Origin: Paenibacillus dendritiformis
GTDB lineage: Bacteria; Bacillota; Bacilli; Paenibacillales; Paenibacillaceae
NCBI RefSeq assembly: GCF_021654795.1
Contig: NZ_AP025344.1
Coordinates: 5,572,501-5,636,500, forward strand
Reading direction: 5' to 3'
DNA length: 64,000 nt
This document shows, in pieces, positions 51,243 to 60,247 of this stretch. A program made the translations under genes and the position numbers. How positions within the stretch are numbered: the stretch's first letter is position 1; each line of letters starts with the position of its first letter. Below the pieces are notes generated by a model, which did no database searches, was not told the origin of the DNA, and saw only the letters and a list, made by a program, of their open reading frames with translations.

Positions 51243-51725
51243 TCACCGCGAAACGTGAAATAAGCACACGACCGCTTGAGCCGCAATGCCTTCCCCCCGG
51301 CCCGTGAAGCCAAGCTGTTCGGTCGTCGTCGCCTTGACGTTGATCTGCGACACGTCCGCTTCCAGGAGACGCGCCAGGTTAGCGGCCATCTCCGGGACAT
51401 ACGGCAGCATCTTCGGCTTCTGCGCGATAATCGTGCAGTCGAGGTTGCCCAGCCGGTAGCCCCGCTCCTTGGCGAGCGCCCAAACCTTCTCCAGCAGGAC
51501 GCTGCTGTCCGCGTCCTTGTAGGCTTCATCGGTATCCGGGAAGTGCTTGCCGATATCGCCCAGCCCGAGCGCCCCGAGCACCGCATCGCTGACCGTATGC
51601 AGCAGCACATCCGCATCCGAGTGGCCAAGCAGCCCCTTCTCATACGGAATGCGCACCCCTCCGATAATGCAAGGACGGCCTTCCACCAATTGGTGCACAT
51701 CGAAGCCTTGTCCTACTCGTATCAT
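51243..51725 (-). CDS. ispF: 2-C-methyl-D-erythritol 2,4-cyclodiphosphate synthase
   Basis: 160 aa. It makes the cyclodiphosphate in the MEP isoprenoid pathway. The metal-binding GFDVH and HSDADVLLH motifs and the C-terminal TTTEQLGFTGRGEGI are present. Its ATG overlaps the ispD stop by four bases, so the two are translationally coupled. Confidence 0.96.
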   Translation of the reverse strand: MIRVGQGFDVHQLVEGRPCIIGGVRIPYEKGLLGHSDADVLLHTVSDAVLGALGLGDIGKHFPDTDEAYKDADSSVLLEKVWALAKERGYRLGNLDCTIIAQKPKMLPYVPEMAANLARLLEADVSQINVKATTTEQLGFTGRGEGIAAQAVVCLFHVSR

Positions 51726-52471
51726 GTTCTGCCTCTCCCTTCATCATTCCATCCGGTCTTCCCGCTCTCCCCCGGCGCCGCCGCACGGCGGCCGAGCCAC
51801 CAGGACGCCCACTCCAGATCGTCGGGCGTCGTCAGCTTCACATTCGTGTACTCGCCTTCCACGATGCGAACCTCCATCCCGGCCCGCTCCGCCAGCATCG
51901 CATCGTCTGTGCCGATGAATCCGTCCGCCGCGGCCTGTTCATGCGCAGCCATCACGTCGGCAAGACGAAAAGCCTGTGGGGTCTGAATCGCCCACAAGCT
52001 GCGTCGGTCCGGCGTCGCCGTAATGACGCCTCCGTTCACCTGCTTAATCGTATCCTTCACCGGCACGGCCAGGACGGCCGCCCCGTGCGCTCTGGCAGCC
52101 CGGTAGCAGGCCTCTACGCTGCCCGTCTCCACGAACGGCCGCACGCCGTCGTGTATCAGCACGTAGTCCAGTCCCAACGCCTGGATCGCCTGGAGCCCGG
52201 CATATACGGAATGCTGCCGCTCCGCGCCGCCGGGGACGATGGCCCGGACCTTGTCCAGGCCGTACTCCTCCTGCCAAGCGGCGCAGCGGGCCGTATCCTC
52301 CGGGGAGACGACCCAGACGATGGCTTCGCATGTCTGCATCGTCTGGAAGCGCTCCAGCGTATGTATAATGACCGGCTTGTCCAGCAGCGTCAAATATTGC
52401 TTGCTCTCCGCGGCCCCCATGCGCGAGCCTCTGCCGGCCGCCACGATAACCACTCCAAAGCCCTGTTCCAT
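51722..52471 (-). CDS. ispD: 2-C-methyl-D-erythritol 4-phosphate cytidylyltransferase
   Basis: 249 aa. The nucleotide-binding VIVAAGRGSRMG and AVPVKDTIK motifs fit IspD, the step before IspE. The chosen start MEQGFGVVIVAAG at 52471 has an AGGTTG-type binding site; the in-frame extension to 52549 overlaps the end of yacL and lacks similarity. The C-terminus is unusually long and Trp/Gly-rich after EYTNVKLTTPDDL. Confidence 0.94.
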   Translation of the reverse strand: MEQGFGVVIVAAGRGSRMGAAESKQYLTLLDKPVIIHTLERFQTMQTCEAIVWVVSPEDTARCAAWQEEYGLDKVRAIVPGGAERQHSVYAGLQAIQALGLDYVLIHDGVRPFVETGSVEACYRAARAHGAAVLAVPVKDTIKQVNGGVITATPDRRSLWAIQTPQAFRLADVMAAHEQAAADGFIGTDDAMLAERAGMEVRIVEGEYTNVKLTTPDDLEWASWWLGRRAAAPGESGKTGWNDEGRGRT

Positions 52472-52514
52472 CCCTGTCAACCTCCATGATGGTGCTCTTC
52501 CCATCATACCTGTT

Positions 52515-53606
52515 TTATTGGGCTTTTTCCAACAGTTTCGGCTTGGCAAAAATCATGCGTCCGGCCGACGTCTGCAGCACGCTCGTCACGAGCACCTCCA
52601 TCGTCATGCCGATGTATTCGCGCCCGCCTTCGACGACGATCATCGTGCCGTCATCCAGATAAGCGACGCCTTGGCCATGTTCCTTGCCGTCCTTGATGAC
52701 TTGGACGACGATTTCCTCGCCGGGAAGGACAACCGGCTTGACCGCATTGGCCAGGTCGTTGATGTTCAGAACCGACACGCCCTGCAGCTCGCATACTTTG
52801 TTCAAGTTGAAGTCGTTCGTAACCACTTTGCCTTTCAAGACTTTGGCCAGCTTCACCAGCTTGCTGTCCACCTCGGAGATCTCCTCGAAGTCTCCTTCGT
52901 AGATCAGGACCTTCACTTCCAGTTCTTTTTGGATTTTATTCAAAATATCCAAGCCCCTCCGGCCGCGGTTACGCTTCAGCAAGTCCGACGAGTCGGCGAT
53001 ATGCTGCAGCTCCTCCAGCACGAATTCCGGGATGACGATCGTCCCTTCAATGAATCCTGTCTTGCAGATGTCGGCGATGCGGCCGTCGATAATGACGCTC
53101 GTGTCCAATATTTTATGCTCCTCGGCGCGCAGCTCTTCTTCCTCAGCCACCGGCTCGCTCAGCCATGGCAGGGCGGCGATCCATTCCGCCAGATCCTGCT
53201 GCTTCATCAGCGCAATCTGCATGCCCGCGCTGGCGAACAGCACCAGCAACACCGCCGACAGCATCAGCCCGGCACTTCCGAATTCGCGCAGCAGCGGCGT
53301 CAGCAGCGCGGCAAAGCAGATTCCGGCGAAAGCGCCCGCCGTACCCGTAACCAAGGTTCCTGTGGACATGAGCGTGATTCTCTCCCGCCATTCATTCCAG
53401 CTTTTTGCCAACGGCATAAAAAGTACACGACTGAGTACAAATAAGCAAAATGCCCCGCCCAAGGCCCAAGCGAGCCGGCCGGCAGATAGTCCCGGATTCG
53501 CCAATCCCGTGAAGCCCATGGTCTGGGCGTACCAATAGCCATGGAACTCCCAACCGGCCCAGGCGCCGATCACGCCCGCCATTCCGGTAAACCAACGTTT
53601 GAACAT
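52515..53606 (-). CDS. PIN/TRAM-domain membrane protein YacL
   Basis: 363 aa. About four membrane helices in the first 150 residues precede a PIN nuclease-like domain (ILDTSVIIDGRIADI, with RGRRGLDILNKI). A C-terminal TRAM domain (EEIVVQVIKDGKEHGQGVAYLDDGTMIVVE in part) follows. The function is unknown; RNA binding and cleavage are inferred from the domains. It lies immediately before ispD, as in B. subtilis (yacL-ispD). The ATG at 53606 follows GGAGGTGG. Confidence 0.9.
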   Translation of the reverse strand: MFKRWFTGMAGVIGAWAGWEFHGYWYAQTMGFTGLANPGLSAGRLAWALGGAFCLFVLSRVLFMPLAKSWNEWRERITLMSTGTLVTGTAGAFAGICFAALLTPLLREFGSAGLMLSAVLLVLFASAGMQIALMKQQDLAEWIAALPWLSEPVAEEEELRAEEHKILDTSVIIDGRIADICKTGFIEGTIVIPEFVLEELQHIADSSDLLKRNRGRRGLDILNKIQKELEVKVLIYEGDFEEISEVDSKLVKLAKVLKGKVVTNDFNLNKVCELQGVSVLNINDLANAVKPVVLPGEEIVVQVIKDGKEHGQGVAYLDDGTMIVVEGGREYIGMTMEVLVTSVLQTSAGRMIFAKPKLLEKAQ

Positions 53607-53704
53607 GTGCGTCCACCTCCTCACTTTCAATCGATTTCCTTACAATTATGGCCCAAGATCCCATCTCCTAATCGTTCACTTCCAGATTTTCCTGCCTGTC
53701 CAAG

Positions 53705-53734
53705 TTGAAATCTGGTAATTCAGAGACGTATAAT
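53705..53734 (+). promoter_or_regulatory. Sigma-A promoter of the Cys-rich orphan gene
   Basis: TTGAAA (53705-53710), 18-base spacer and a perfect TATAAT (53729-53734) on the plus strand, divergent from yacL. Confidence 0.72.
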
Positions 53735-53808
53735 GGACATGAAACCGTGTTGTGAGCGATTTATGCGGGCTGTGCGCCGCATCATATCAAGAATAGAGGT
53801 GGATGGAA

Positions 53809-54204
53809 ATGAGTACTCCCAATTTGCAAGCGCTCCAAGAGCAAGTAGCCGATCTTGTCCTGCGACACCGGAGCCTGTTGGACATTCTGTCCAAGTACGG
53901 CCAGTCCGACGCCTCGGTTAACCGTGCCGTGACGAAGGCAATCACAGAATGCGGATGCCTGGAGGTTCACGCCAAGCGGCAGCCTTACAGGGCAGAGATG
54001 GACGTGGAGGAAGCTCGCCAGTCCCTCGAAAGCCATGTTCACGGCCATTTATGCGAAAATTGCAAAGATATCGTGAAGCATGAACTGGGCAAGCATCTGT
54101 TCTACATGTCGGCTCTGTGCAACCTCCTCGACATCAGTCTCGACGATGTAGTGAAGCAGGAATCCAGCCGGTGCGATACGCTCGGTATCTTTAACTTGTC
54201 TTGA
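53809..54204 (+). CDS. Conserved Cys-motif protein of unknown function
   Basis: 131 aa, acidic-basic helical protein. It contains ECGC (about residues 46-49) and HLCENC (about 80-85), so a CxC plus CxxC pair could bind zinc or an Fe-S cluster, or form a redox site. An additional Cys lies near the C-terminus (RCDTLGIFNLS). From memory close relatives occur in Paenibacillus and are sometimes labelled DUF1573, but I cannot confirm that. It is the only plus-strand gene between gerD and the right edge. It has its own promoter and terminator and sits between yacL and pssA. The ATG at 53809 follows GAGGTGG; ATG 53803 is too near. Confidence 0.75.
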   Translation: MSTPNLQALQEQVADLVLRHRSLLDILSKYGQSDASVNRAVTKAITECGCLEVHAKRQPYRAEMDVEEARQSLESHVHGHLCENCKDIVKHELGKHLFYMSALCNLLDISLDDVVKQESSRCDTLGIFNLS

Positions 54205-54207
54205 AGA

Positions 54208-54234
54208 AGCAGCTGCATGCGCGGCTGCTTTTTT
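54208..54234 (+). terminator. Terminator of the Cys-motif gene
   Basis: Stem AGCAGC/GCTGCT with a GC-rich loop followed by TTTTTT, just after the stop. Confidence 0.82.
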
Positions 54235-54248
54235 GTGTCAAGGTATGC

Positions 54249-54277
54249 AAAAAGCCCTCTCCGCCGATGGAGAGGGC
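54249..54277 (-). terminator. Terminator after pssA
   Basis: Perfect 9-bp stem GCCCTCTCC/GGAGAGGGC with a 6-base loop and TTTTT on the minus strand. It ends radA-disA-pssA, 45 bases past the pssA stop. Confidence 0.88.
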
Positions 54278-54321
54278 TTCTTCGGTATAAACTCATGAAC
54301 GATAGCAAGTGCAGGATGCCG

Positions 54322-55050
54322 TTACGAATGCTTCGAGCGGACCCATTCTTCCGAATCGCGCTGTTTGCCTCGGCGCCGTTTCAGCATCCTAACGTTTTTT
54401 TTTAAGCCGAGCAGTGCGTACAGAACCAGCGGCACGAAAATGAGCTTCGGCGTCTGTTCCGGCTTCCAGAGCGCGATGCCGACAGCTGCCGCGATGACGA
54501 AAGGCGTCAGCCAGAGCGCTTTTTTGGAAATGCCGACCTTTTTGAAATTCGGGTATTTCACGGTGCTAACCATTAAGTACGATAATAAAAGCATGGCGAT
54601 GATAAGGTACGGTGCCGGAATGCTTTCATGGAACAGCGCCAAGGTGCAGGCTACGCCGCCTGCGGCCGGAATCGGCAAGCCGATGAAGTAGCCCGGAATG
54701 CCTGCCTTCACGTTGAAGCGGGCCAGCCGGAGCGCCCCGCAAATCGGGAAGATGGCGGTAACGACCCAACCCAACGCCGGGTTCATATCGCTAAAAGCGA
54801 CCACGTACATAATAAATGCCGGCGCCACACCGAAGGAAATGACATCGGACAAGGAATCGAGCTCTTTGCCGAATTCGCTCTGCGCGTTCAAGGCCCGGGC
54901 CACGCGGCCGTCTAGACCGTCCAGCAGCATTGCGATGATAATCATGAGAGCAGCCAAATCATAATTATTATGAAACGCAAGCATGATGGAAATGATTCCG
55001 AGGAACAGGTTACCAACGGTAAACAAGCTCGGAATGGACTTTGTAATCAT
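54322..55050 (-). CDS. pssA: CDP-diacylglycerol-serine O-phosphatidyltransferase
   Basis: 242 aa with about six membrane helices. The CDP-alcohol phosphotransferase motif DG-x2-AR-x8-G-x3-D-x3-D is visible as DGLDGRVARALNAQSEF then GKELDSLSD. It makes phosphatidylserine, the precursor of phosphatidylethanolamine. It lies 54 bases after disA and shares its transcript, unlike B. subtilis, where pssA is elsewhere. The ATG at 55050 follows GAGGTGA; the extension to 55086 does not fit. Confidence 0.92.
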   Translation of the reverse strand: MITKSIPSLFTVGNLFLGIISIMLAFHNNYDLAALMIIIAMLLDGLDGRVARALNAQSEFGKELDSLSDVISFGVAPAFIMYVVAFSDMNPALGWVVTAIFPICGALRLARFNVKAGIPGYFIGLPIPAAGGVACTLALFHESIPAPYLIIAMLLLSYLMVSTVKYPNFKKVGISKKALWLTPFVIAAAVGIALWKPEQTPKLIFVPLVLYALLGLKKNVRMLKRRRGKQRDSEEWVRSKHS

Positions 55051-55104
55051 AGGTTCACCTCTAATTTTACTATGCCCAACGTTCATCTTTTCATTGTAGG
55101 AAAA

Positions 55105-56178
55105 TCAAATTTGCCTGTCAATGAATACCTGCTCCTGAATACGCTTGAGCCCTTCCTTGATGGCGCGTGCGCGCACTTCGCCAATTCCGTCCACGTCATC
55201 CAGTTCTTCGATCGTAGCCATCATGACGTGAGGCAAGTATTGGAACGTATCTACCAGGTTCTGAATGATGACGTTCGGCAAGCGAGGAATCTTGCTCAGC
55301 ACGCGGTAACCGCGCGGAGATACCGATTCATCCTGGATGGCGCTTGTCGTCGGGTAACCGAGCAGCCGTATCAGATGGTGCGCGTCCAGCAGCTCGTCGG
55401 CGGTGCTCTTCTTCAGTTGAACGAGAATCTCGCGGACTTTGTCATCCCCGTTGTCGCGGGCATAATCCTTGAGCAGCAGCCACGCATCCTCTTCCGTGTT
55501 GCTCACCAATTCCTCCAACTGCATGCTGATGAGACGGCCTTCCGTTCCCAGTTCGTTGATGTATCGCTTTATCTCCATTTTAATACGTAATACCATCTCG
55601 ATCCGTTGCAACACATTGACGACATCGTACAGCGTCACTTGCTCCTCGAATTCGGAAGCGGTTAAGTTCGTCATTCCCTGAACGAGCACGGCTCGATATT
55701 TCTCCAAGGTCTGAATCGCCTGATTCGCCTTCGTCAGGATGACGCCAATCTCCTTCAGCGCATACCGGAGGCTGCCTTGGTACAGGGTAATGATATTGCG
55801 GCGCTGGGATATCGATACGACCAGCTTGCCCGTCTGCTTCGCGACCCGCTCCGCCGTGCGGTGGCGAATCCCCGTCTCAATCGACGGGATGGAGGAATCC
55901 GGGATCAGCTGCGTGTTCGCATACAGGATCCGCTTCACGTCTTCGCTCAAAATGATCGCGCCGTCCATCTTGGCCAACTCATACAAGTAGCTCGGCGAGA
56001 AATCGCTGTTGATGGAGAAGCCGCCATCGACGACCTCCATCACTTCCGGGCTGTAGCCGACGACGATAAGCGCGCCTGTCTTCGCCCGGAGCACGTTCTC
56101 CAGTCCGTCGCGGAACGGAGTGCCCGGCGCCACCATGCGCAACAGATCGTTCATAATATCCTGCTGACTGTCCTTCAT
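55105..56178 (-). CDS. disA: DNA integrity scanning diadenylate cyclase DisA
   Basis: 357 aa. The N-terminal DAC domain has the catalytic DGA (residues 72-74) and RHR (105-107) motifs. A linker follows, then C-terminal helix-hairpin-helix repeats (DVDGIGEVRARAIKEGL). DisA converts two ATP to c-di-AMP and pauses at branched DNA. It follows radA by 16 bases; RadA and DisA are functionally linked. Confidence 0.96.
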   Translation of the reverse strand: MKDSQQDIMNDLLRMVAPGTPFRDGLENVLRAKTGALIVVGYSPEVMEVVDGGFSINSDFSPSYLYELAKMDGAIILSEDVKRILYANTQLIPDSSIPSIETGIRHRTAERVAKQTGKLVVSISQRRNIITLYQGSLRYALKEIGVILTKANQAIQTLEKYRAVLVQGMTNLTASEFEEQVTLYDVVNVLQRIEMVLRIKMEIKRYINELGTEGRLISMQLEELVSNTEEDAWLLLKDYARDNGDDKVREILVQLKKSTADELLDAHHLIRLLGYPTTSAIQDESVSPRGYRVLSKIPRLPNVIIQNLVDTFQYLPHVMMATIEELDDVDGIGEVRARAIKEGLKRIQEQVFIDRQI

Positions 56179-56194
56179 TCTATATCTAAGCCCC

Positions 56195-57562
56195 CTAACC
56201 TAACGCTGCGGTCAATGCTTCCGCTACCGTATTTACGCCCACTATCTCAATATGTCCAGAAGGGGTCCATCCCCGCAGGCTTTTCTCTGGCAAAATAATC
56301 CGCTTGAAGCCCAGCTTCTCGGCTTCCTTCACGCGCTGCTCCGCACGGGACACCGCGCGCACCTCTCCTGTCAGTCCCACTTCGCCGAAGACGACATCAT
56401 ACGCCTGGGTCGGCATATCGCGGAAGCTCGACGCCAAGGCAACCGCAATCGCAAGATCGACCGCCGGCTCATCGAGCTTCAGCCCCCCGGCTACATTCAC
56501 ATAGGCATCCTGGTTCTGAAGGAACATGCCCATGCGCTTCTCCAGCACGGCAATGATGAGCGACAACCGCTGATGATCGATTCCCGTCGACATTCTCCGC
56601 GGCGAAGGGAAGTTCGTCGCCGACACGAGCGCCTGCATCTCGACAAGGACCGGGCGCGTCCCTTCCAAGCTGGCGACGACCGTCGAGCCGGAGACCCCCA
56701 GCGGGCGTTCCTGAAGGAACATCTCGGACGGATTCTTCACTTCCGTCAAGCCGCCTTCCGTCATCTCGAAGATGCCGATCTCGTTCGTGGAACCGAAGCG
56801 GTTCTTCACGGCCCGCAGGATGCGGTACGAATGATGGCGCTCGCCTTCGAAATAAAGCACGCAGTCCACCATATGCTCCAGCATGCGGGGGCCGGCGATG
56901 GCTCCTTCCTTCGTCACATGGCCGACGAGGACGGTCGCGATGCCTCTTCCCTTCGCAATGCGCATGCACACGCTTGTGCATTCGCGAACTTGGGCCACGC
57001 TGCCGGGAGCCGATTCGACTGACGGCTGATATACCGTCTGGATCGAGTCGATGACGAGAAAATCGGGGCTCATGGCCTCGATCGCCTCTTCGATATACTG
57101 CAAATTCGTCTCGCTCAGAACGAACAGCCGCTCGGACAGCACCCCGAGCCGGTCCGCGCGCAGCTTCGTCTGGCGCGTCGATTCCTCGCCGGACACGTAC
57201 AGCACCTTCAACCCGCTGGCTGCCAGCGCGTTGGACGCCTGGAGCAGCAGCGTCGATTTGCCGATGCCCGGGTCGCCGCCCACGAGGATGAGCGAGCCCG
57301 GCACCACGCCGCCGCCGAGCACGCGGTTCAATTCATCGATCGTCGTGGACAGGCGCGCTTCCTGTTTACTTTCTATTTGTATGATCGATTGCGGTTTTTC
57401 TTTCGTTTGAATGAGGGAAGTGTGGACGCCCGCCGTCTTGACGACCGTCTCCCGCTCCTCCACCATCGTGTTCCACTCGCCGCAGCCCGGGCATTTGCCC
57501 ATCCACTTCGGGGATTCATATCCGCAATCCGTACAGAAAAACTTGGTTTTTACTTTAGCCAT
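56195..57562 (-). CDS. radA: DNA repair protein RadA
   Basis: 455 aa. An N-terminal C4 zinc finger (CTDCGYESPKW, CPGCGEW), a RecA-like ATPase with Walker A GGDPGIGKST and the RadA-specific KNRFGSTNEIG, and a C-terminal Lon-protease-like domain are visible. RadA promotes branch migration in recombinational repair. The ATG at 57562 (MAKVKTKFFC) is preceded by AGGAGTG; GTG 57574 lies in that site. Confidence 0.95.
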   Translation of the reverse strand: MAKVKTKFFCTDCGYESPKWMGKCPGCGEWNTMVEERETVVKTAGVHTSLIQTKEKPQSIIQIESKQEARLSTTIDELNRVLGGGVVPGSLILVGGDPGIGKSTLLLQASNALAASGLKVLYVSGEESTRQTKLRADRLGVLSERLFVLSETNLQYIEEAIEAMSPDFLVIDSIQTVYQPSVESAPGSVAQVRECTSVCMRIAKGRGIATVLVGHVTKEGAIAGPRMLEHMVDCVLYFEGERHHSYRILRAVKNRFGSTNEIGIFEMTEGGLTEVKNPSEMFLQERPLGVSGSTVVASLEGTRPVLVEMQALVSATNFPSPRRMSTGIDHQRLSLIIAVLEKRMGMFLQNQDAYVNVAGGLKLDEPAVDLAIAVALASSFRDMPTQAYDVVFGEVGLTGEVRAVSRAEQRVKEAEKLGFKRIILPEKSLRGWTPSGHIEIVGVNTVAEALTAALG

Positions 57563-57608
57563 ATGAGCCGACACTCCTACTGACTCATCATTGTATAGGT
57601 TGCCACAT

Positions 57609-57637
57609 CTATATTAGGTTTATCGGCATAACGCAAT
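57609..57637 (-). promoter_or_regulatory. Possible promoter of radA-disA-pssA
   Basis: TTGCGT (57632-57637), 17-base spacer, TATAGA (57609-57614) on the minus strand, about 45 bases before radA. It is plausible because a strong terminator isolates radA from clpC. Confidence 0.45.
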
Positions 57638-57744
57638 ACAAAGATAAAGCGTGACAAATTTTTACTGGCTTTTGCCGAAGATTGTACATTATCTTTAAGT
57701 TTACCATTTTTAAGTAGGGGGTGAAAGGACTTTCGCATTTCATG

Positions 57745-57779
57745 AAAAAAACGCATCTCCTCCCGAAGGAGGAAATGCG
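57745..57779 (-). terminator. Terminator after clpC
   Basis: 12-bp stem CGCATCTCCTCC/GGAGGAAATGCG with one mismatch and a CGAA loop, followed on the minus strand by TTTTTTT. It ends the ctsR operon. Confidence 0.9.
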
Positions 57780-57806
57780 CTCGGATGGATGGATCCTATG
57801 AAAATG

Positions 57807-60245
57807 TCAGGCCTTGGCCGGCGTATTGCGAAGCACGACCAGATTGCCGTCCTGTTCGTCGATCGTGACGGAATCGCCCTTCTCGATGTCGCCCTTCAGC
57901 AATTCCTCGGACAGGCGATCTTCGATATGCTTCTGAATCGCCCGGCGGAGCGGACGCGCTCCGTAGGCCGGATCGTAGCCTTCCTTGGCCAGGAACGCCT
58001 TCGCCGCATCGGTCAATTGGAAGTCGACATCCTGCTCCTTCAACCGCTTGCGAAGCTCCTCGGCCATCAGGGTTACGATCTCGGCGATATGCTTCTCTTC
58101 CAGCGAGTGGAAGACGATAATCTCGTCAATCCGGTTCAAGAACTCCGGACGGAAGCTCTTCTTCAATTCAGCCATCACTTTATCTTTCATATTGTTGTAG
58201 TCGCGCTCATTGTTGTCGGAAGAGGTGAAGCCCAGCGTCGTATTGCGCTTGATCGCCTCGGCGCCGACATTCGATGTCAGAATGATGAGCGTGTTGCGGA
58301 AGTCGACGACCCGTCCCTTCGAATCGGTGAGGCGTCCATCCTCCAGCACCTGCAGCAGGATGTTGAATACTTCCGGATGCGCCTTCTCAATCTCATCGAG
58401 CAGCACGACGGAGTATGGCTTGCGGCGCACCTTCTCGGTCAGCTGGCCGCCTTCCTCATAGCCGACATATCCCGGAGGAGCTCCGACCAGGCGCGCGGTC
58501 GAATGCTTCTCCATATACTCCGACATATCGATGCGGATAACCGCGTTCTCGTCGCCGAAGAGCGACTCCGCCAGCGCGCGGGCCAATTCCGTCTTCCCGA
58601 CTCCGGTCGGACCGAGGAAGATGAAGGAGCCCATCGGGCGCTTCGGATCCTTCAAGCCTGCGCGTGCCCGGCGAATCGCCCGGCTAACGGCCTTGACTGC
58701 TTCATCCTGGCCGATGACGCGCTCATGCAGCACCTCTTCCATATTGAGAAGACGCTGCGTTTCCTCTTCCTTCAGCTTGACGACCGGCACGCCGGTCCAG
58801 CTGGAGACGATCTGGGCGATATCTTCCGGCGTAACCTCGGAATCCATGCGGCCCTGCTTCTCCTTCCACTGGTTCCGTACCGAATCCAGCTCCTCGCGCA
58901 TCTTCTGCTCCGTATCGCGAAGCGCGGCCGCCTTTTCGAATTCCTGGCTCTGCACGGAAGCGTCCTTCTCCTTGCGGATGTCTTCCAGACGTGCTTCCAG
59001 TTCCTTTAGGTTCGGCGGTACCGTGTAGGAATTCAAGCGTACTTTGGACCCAGCTTCGTCAATCAGGTCGATGGCTTTGTCCGGCAGGAAGCGATCCGTA
59101 ATATAGCGGTCGGACAGCTTCACGGCCTGCTCAATCGCTTCATCGCTAATCTTGACGCGGTGATGCGCTTCGTAGCGGTCCCGCAGCCCTTTCAAAATCT
59201 GAATCGTCTCTTCGATCGTCGGCTGATCGACCGTAATCGGTTGGAAGCGGCGCTCCAGGGCGGCGTCCTTCTCGATATATTTGCGGTACTCATCCAAGGT
59301 CGTGGCCCCGATGCATTGGAGCTCGCCCCGAGCCAGCGCCGGCTTCAAAATGTTGGACGCATCGATAGCGCCTTCCGCTCCGCCCGCGCCGATGAGCGTG
59401 TGCAGCTCGTCGATGAACAGGATGATATTCCCCGCTTGGCGGATCTCATCCATAATTTTTTTCAACCGATCCTCGAATTCGCCCCGGTACTTCGTGCCGG
59501 CTACGACGGAGCCCATATCGAGCGTCATAACGCGCTTGTCGCGCAGCGTCTCCGGAATCTCGTTGTTGATAATCTTCTGGGCGAGCCCTTCCGCTACCGC
59601 GGTCTTCCCGACACCCGGCTCTCCGATGAGGACCGGATTGTTCTTCGTGCGGCGGCTCAGCACCTGGATGACGCGCTCAATCTCCTTGCTGCGGCCGATG
59701 ACCGGGTCGAGATTGCCTTCCTTGGCTGCAGCCGTCAGATCGCGCGCCAGTCCGTCCAGCGTCGGCGTGCTCACATTCTGGGATTGCCCGTGATGGCTGG
59801 ATACCGCTTCGCTGCTGCCCAGCAGCTGCAGCACTTGCTGGCGCGCCTTGTTCAGGCTGATGCCGAGGTTGTTCAGCACGCGGGCCGCGACGCCCTCGCC
59901 TTCCCGAATCAGGCCCAGCAAAATATGTTCCGTGCCCACATACGTATGGCCAAGCTTGCGGGCTTCGTCCATGGACAGCTCAATGACTTTTTTGGCGCGC
60001 GGAGTGTAGGCGATATTCGTAGGCTGCTCCTGCCCGCGGCCAATCAAGGATTCGACTTCGTCCTGAATCTTCTCCAGGCCGAGGCCGAGGGCCACGAGCG
60101 CCTTGGCTGCGATGCCTTCGCCTTCCCGGATCAGCCCGAGCAAAATATGCTCGGTTCCGATATTGTTATGTCCGAGACGCACGGCTTCTTCCTGCGCCAA
60201 TGCCAATACTTTCTGGGCACGTTCCGTAAATCTTCCGAACATCAT
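57807..60245 (-). CDS. clpC: ClpC, Hsp100 AAA+ unfoldase
   Basis: 812 aa. Two N-terminal Clp repeats (MMFGRFTERAQKVLALAQEEA), first AAA+ domain with GEPGVGKTA, a linker with coiled-coil/UVR-type segment (EKDASVQSQEFEKAAALRD), second AAA+ domain with GPTGVGKTE, and a C-terminal LGF-type ClpP-docking region are present. It unfolds proteins for ClpP, with MecA or McsB as adaptor. ATG 60245 follows GGAGGTG; mcsB ends two bases upstream. Confidence 0.96.
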   Translation of the reverse strand: MMFGRFTERAQKVLALAQEEAVRLGHNNIGTEHILLGLIREGEGIAAKALVALGLGLEKIQDEVESLIGRGQEQPTNIAYTPRAKKVIELSMDEARKLGHTYVGTEHILLGLIREGEGVAARVLNNLGISLNKARQQVLQLLGSSEAVSSHHGQSQNVSTPTLDGLARDLTAAAKEGNLDPVIGRSKEIERVIQVLSRRTKNNPVLIGEPGVGKTAVAEGLAQKIINNEIPETLRDKRVMTLDMGSVVAGTKYRGEFEDRLKKIMDEIRQAGNIILFIDELHTLIGAGGAEGAIDASNILKPALARGELQCIGATTLDEYRKYIEKDAALERRFQPITVDQPTIEETIQILKGLRDRYEAHHRVKISDEAIEQAVKLSDRYITDRFLPDKAIDLIDEAGSKVRLNSYTVPPNLKELEARLEDIRKEKDASVQSQEFEKAAALRDTEQKMREELDSVRNQWKEKQGRMDSEVTPEDIAQIVSSWTGVPVVKLKEEETQRLLNMEEVLHERVIGQDEAVKAVSRAIRRARAGLKDPKRPMGSFIFLGPTGVGKTELARALAESLFGDENAVIRIDMSEYMEKHSTARLVGAPPGYVGYEEGGQLTEKVRRKPYSVVLLDEIEKAHPEVFNILLQVLEDGRLTDSKGRVVDFRNTLIILTSNVGAEAIKRNTTLGFTSSDNNERDYNNMKDKVMAELKKSFRPEFLNRIDEIIVFHSLEEKHIAEIVTLMAEELRKRLKEQDVDFQLTDAAKAFLAKEGYDPAYGARPLRRAIQKHIEDRLSEELLKGDIEKGDSVTIDEQDGNLVVLRNTPAKA

Positions 60246-60247
60246 AT

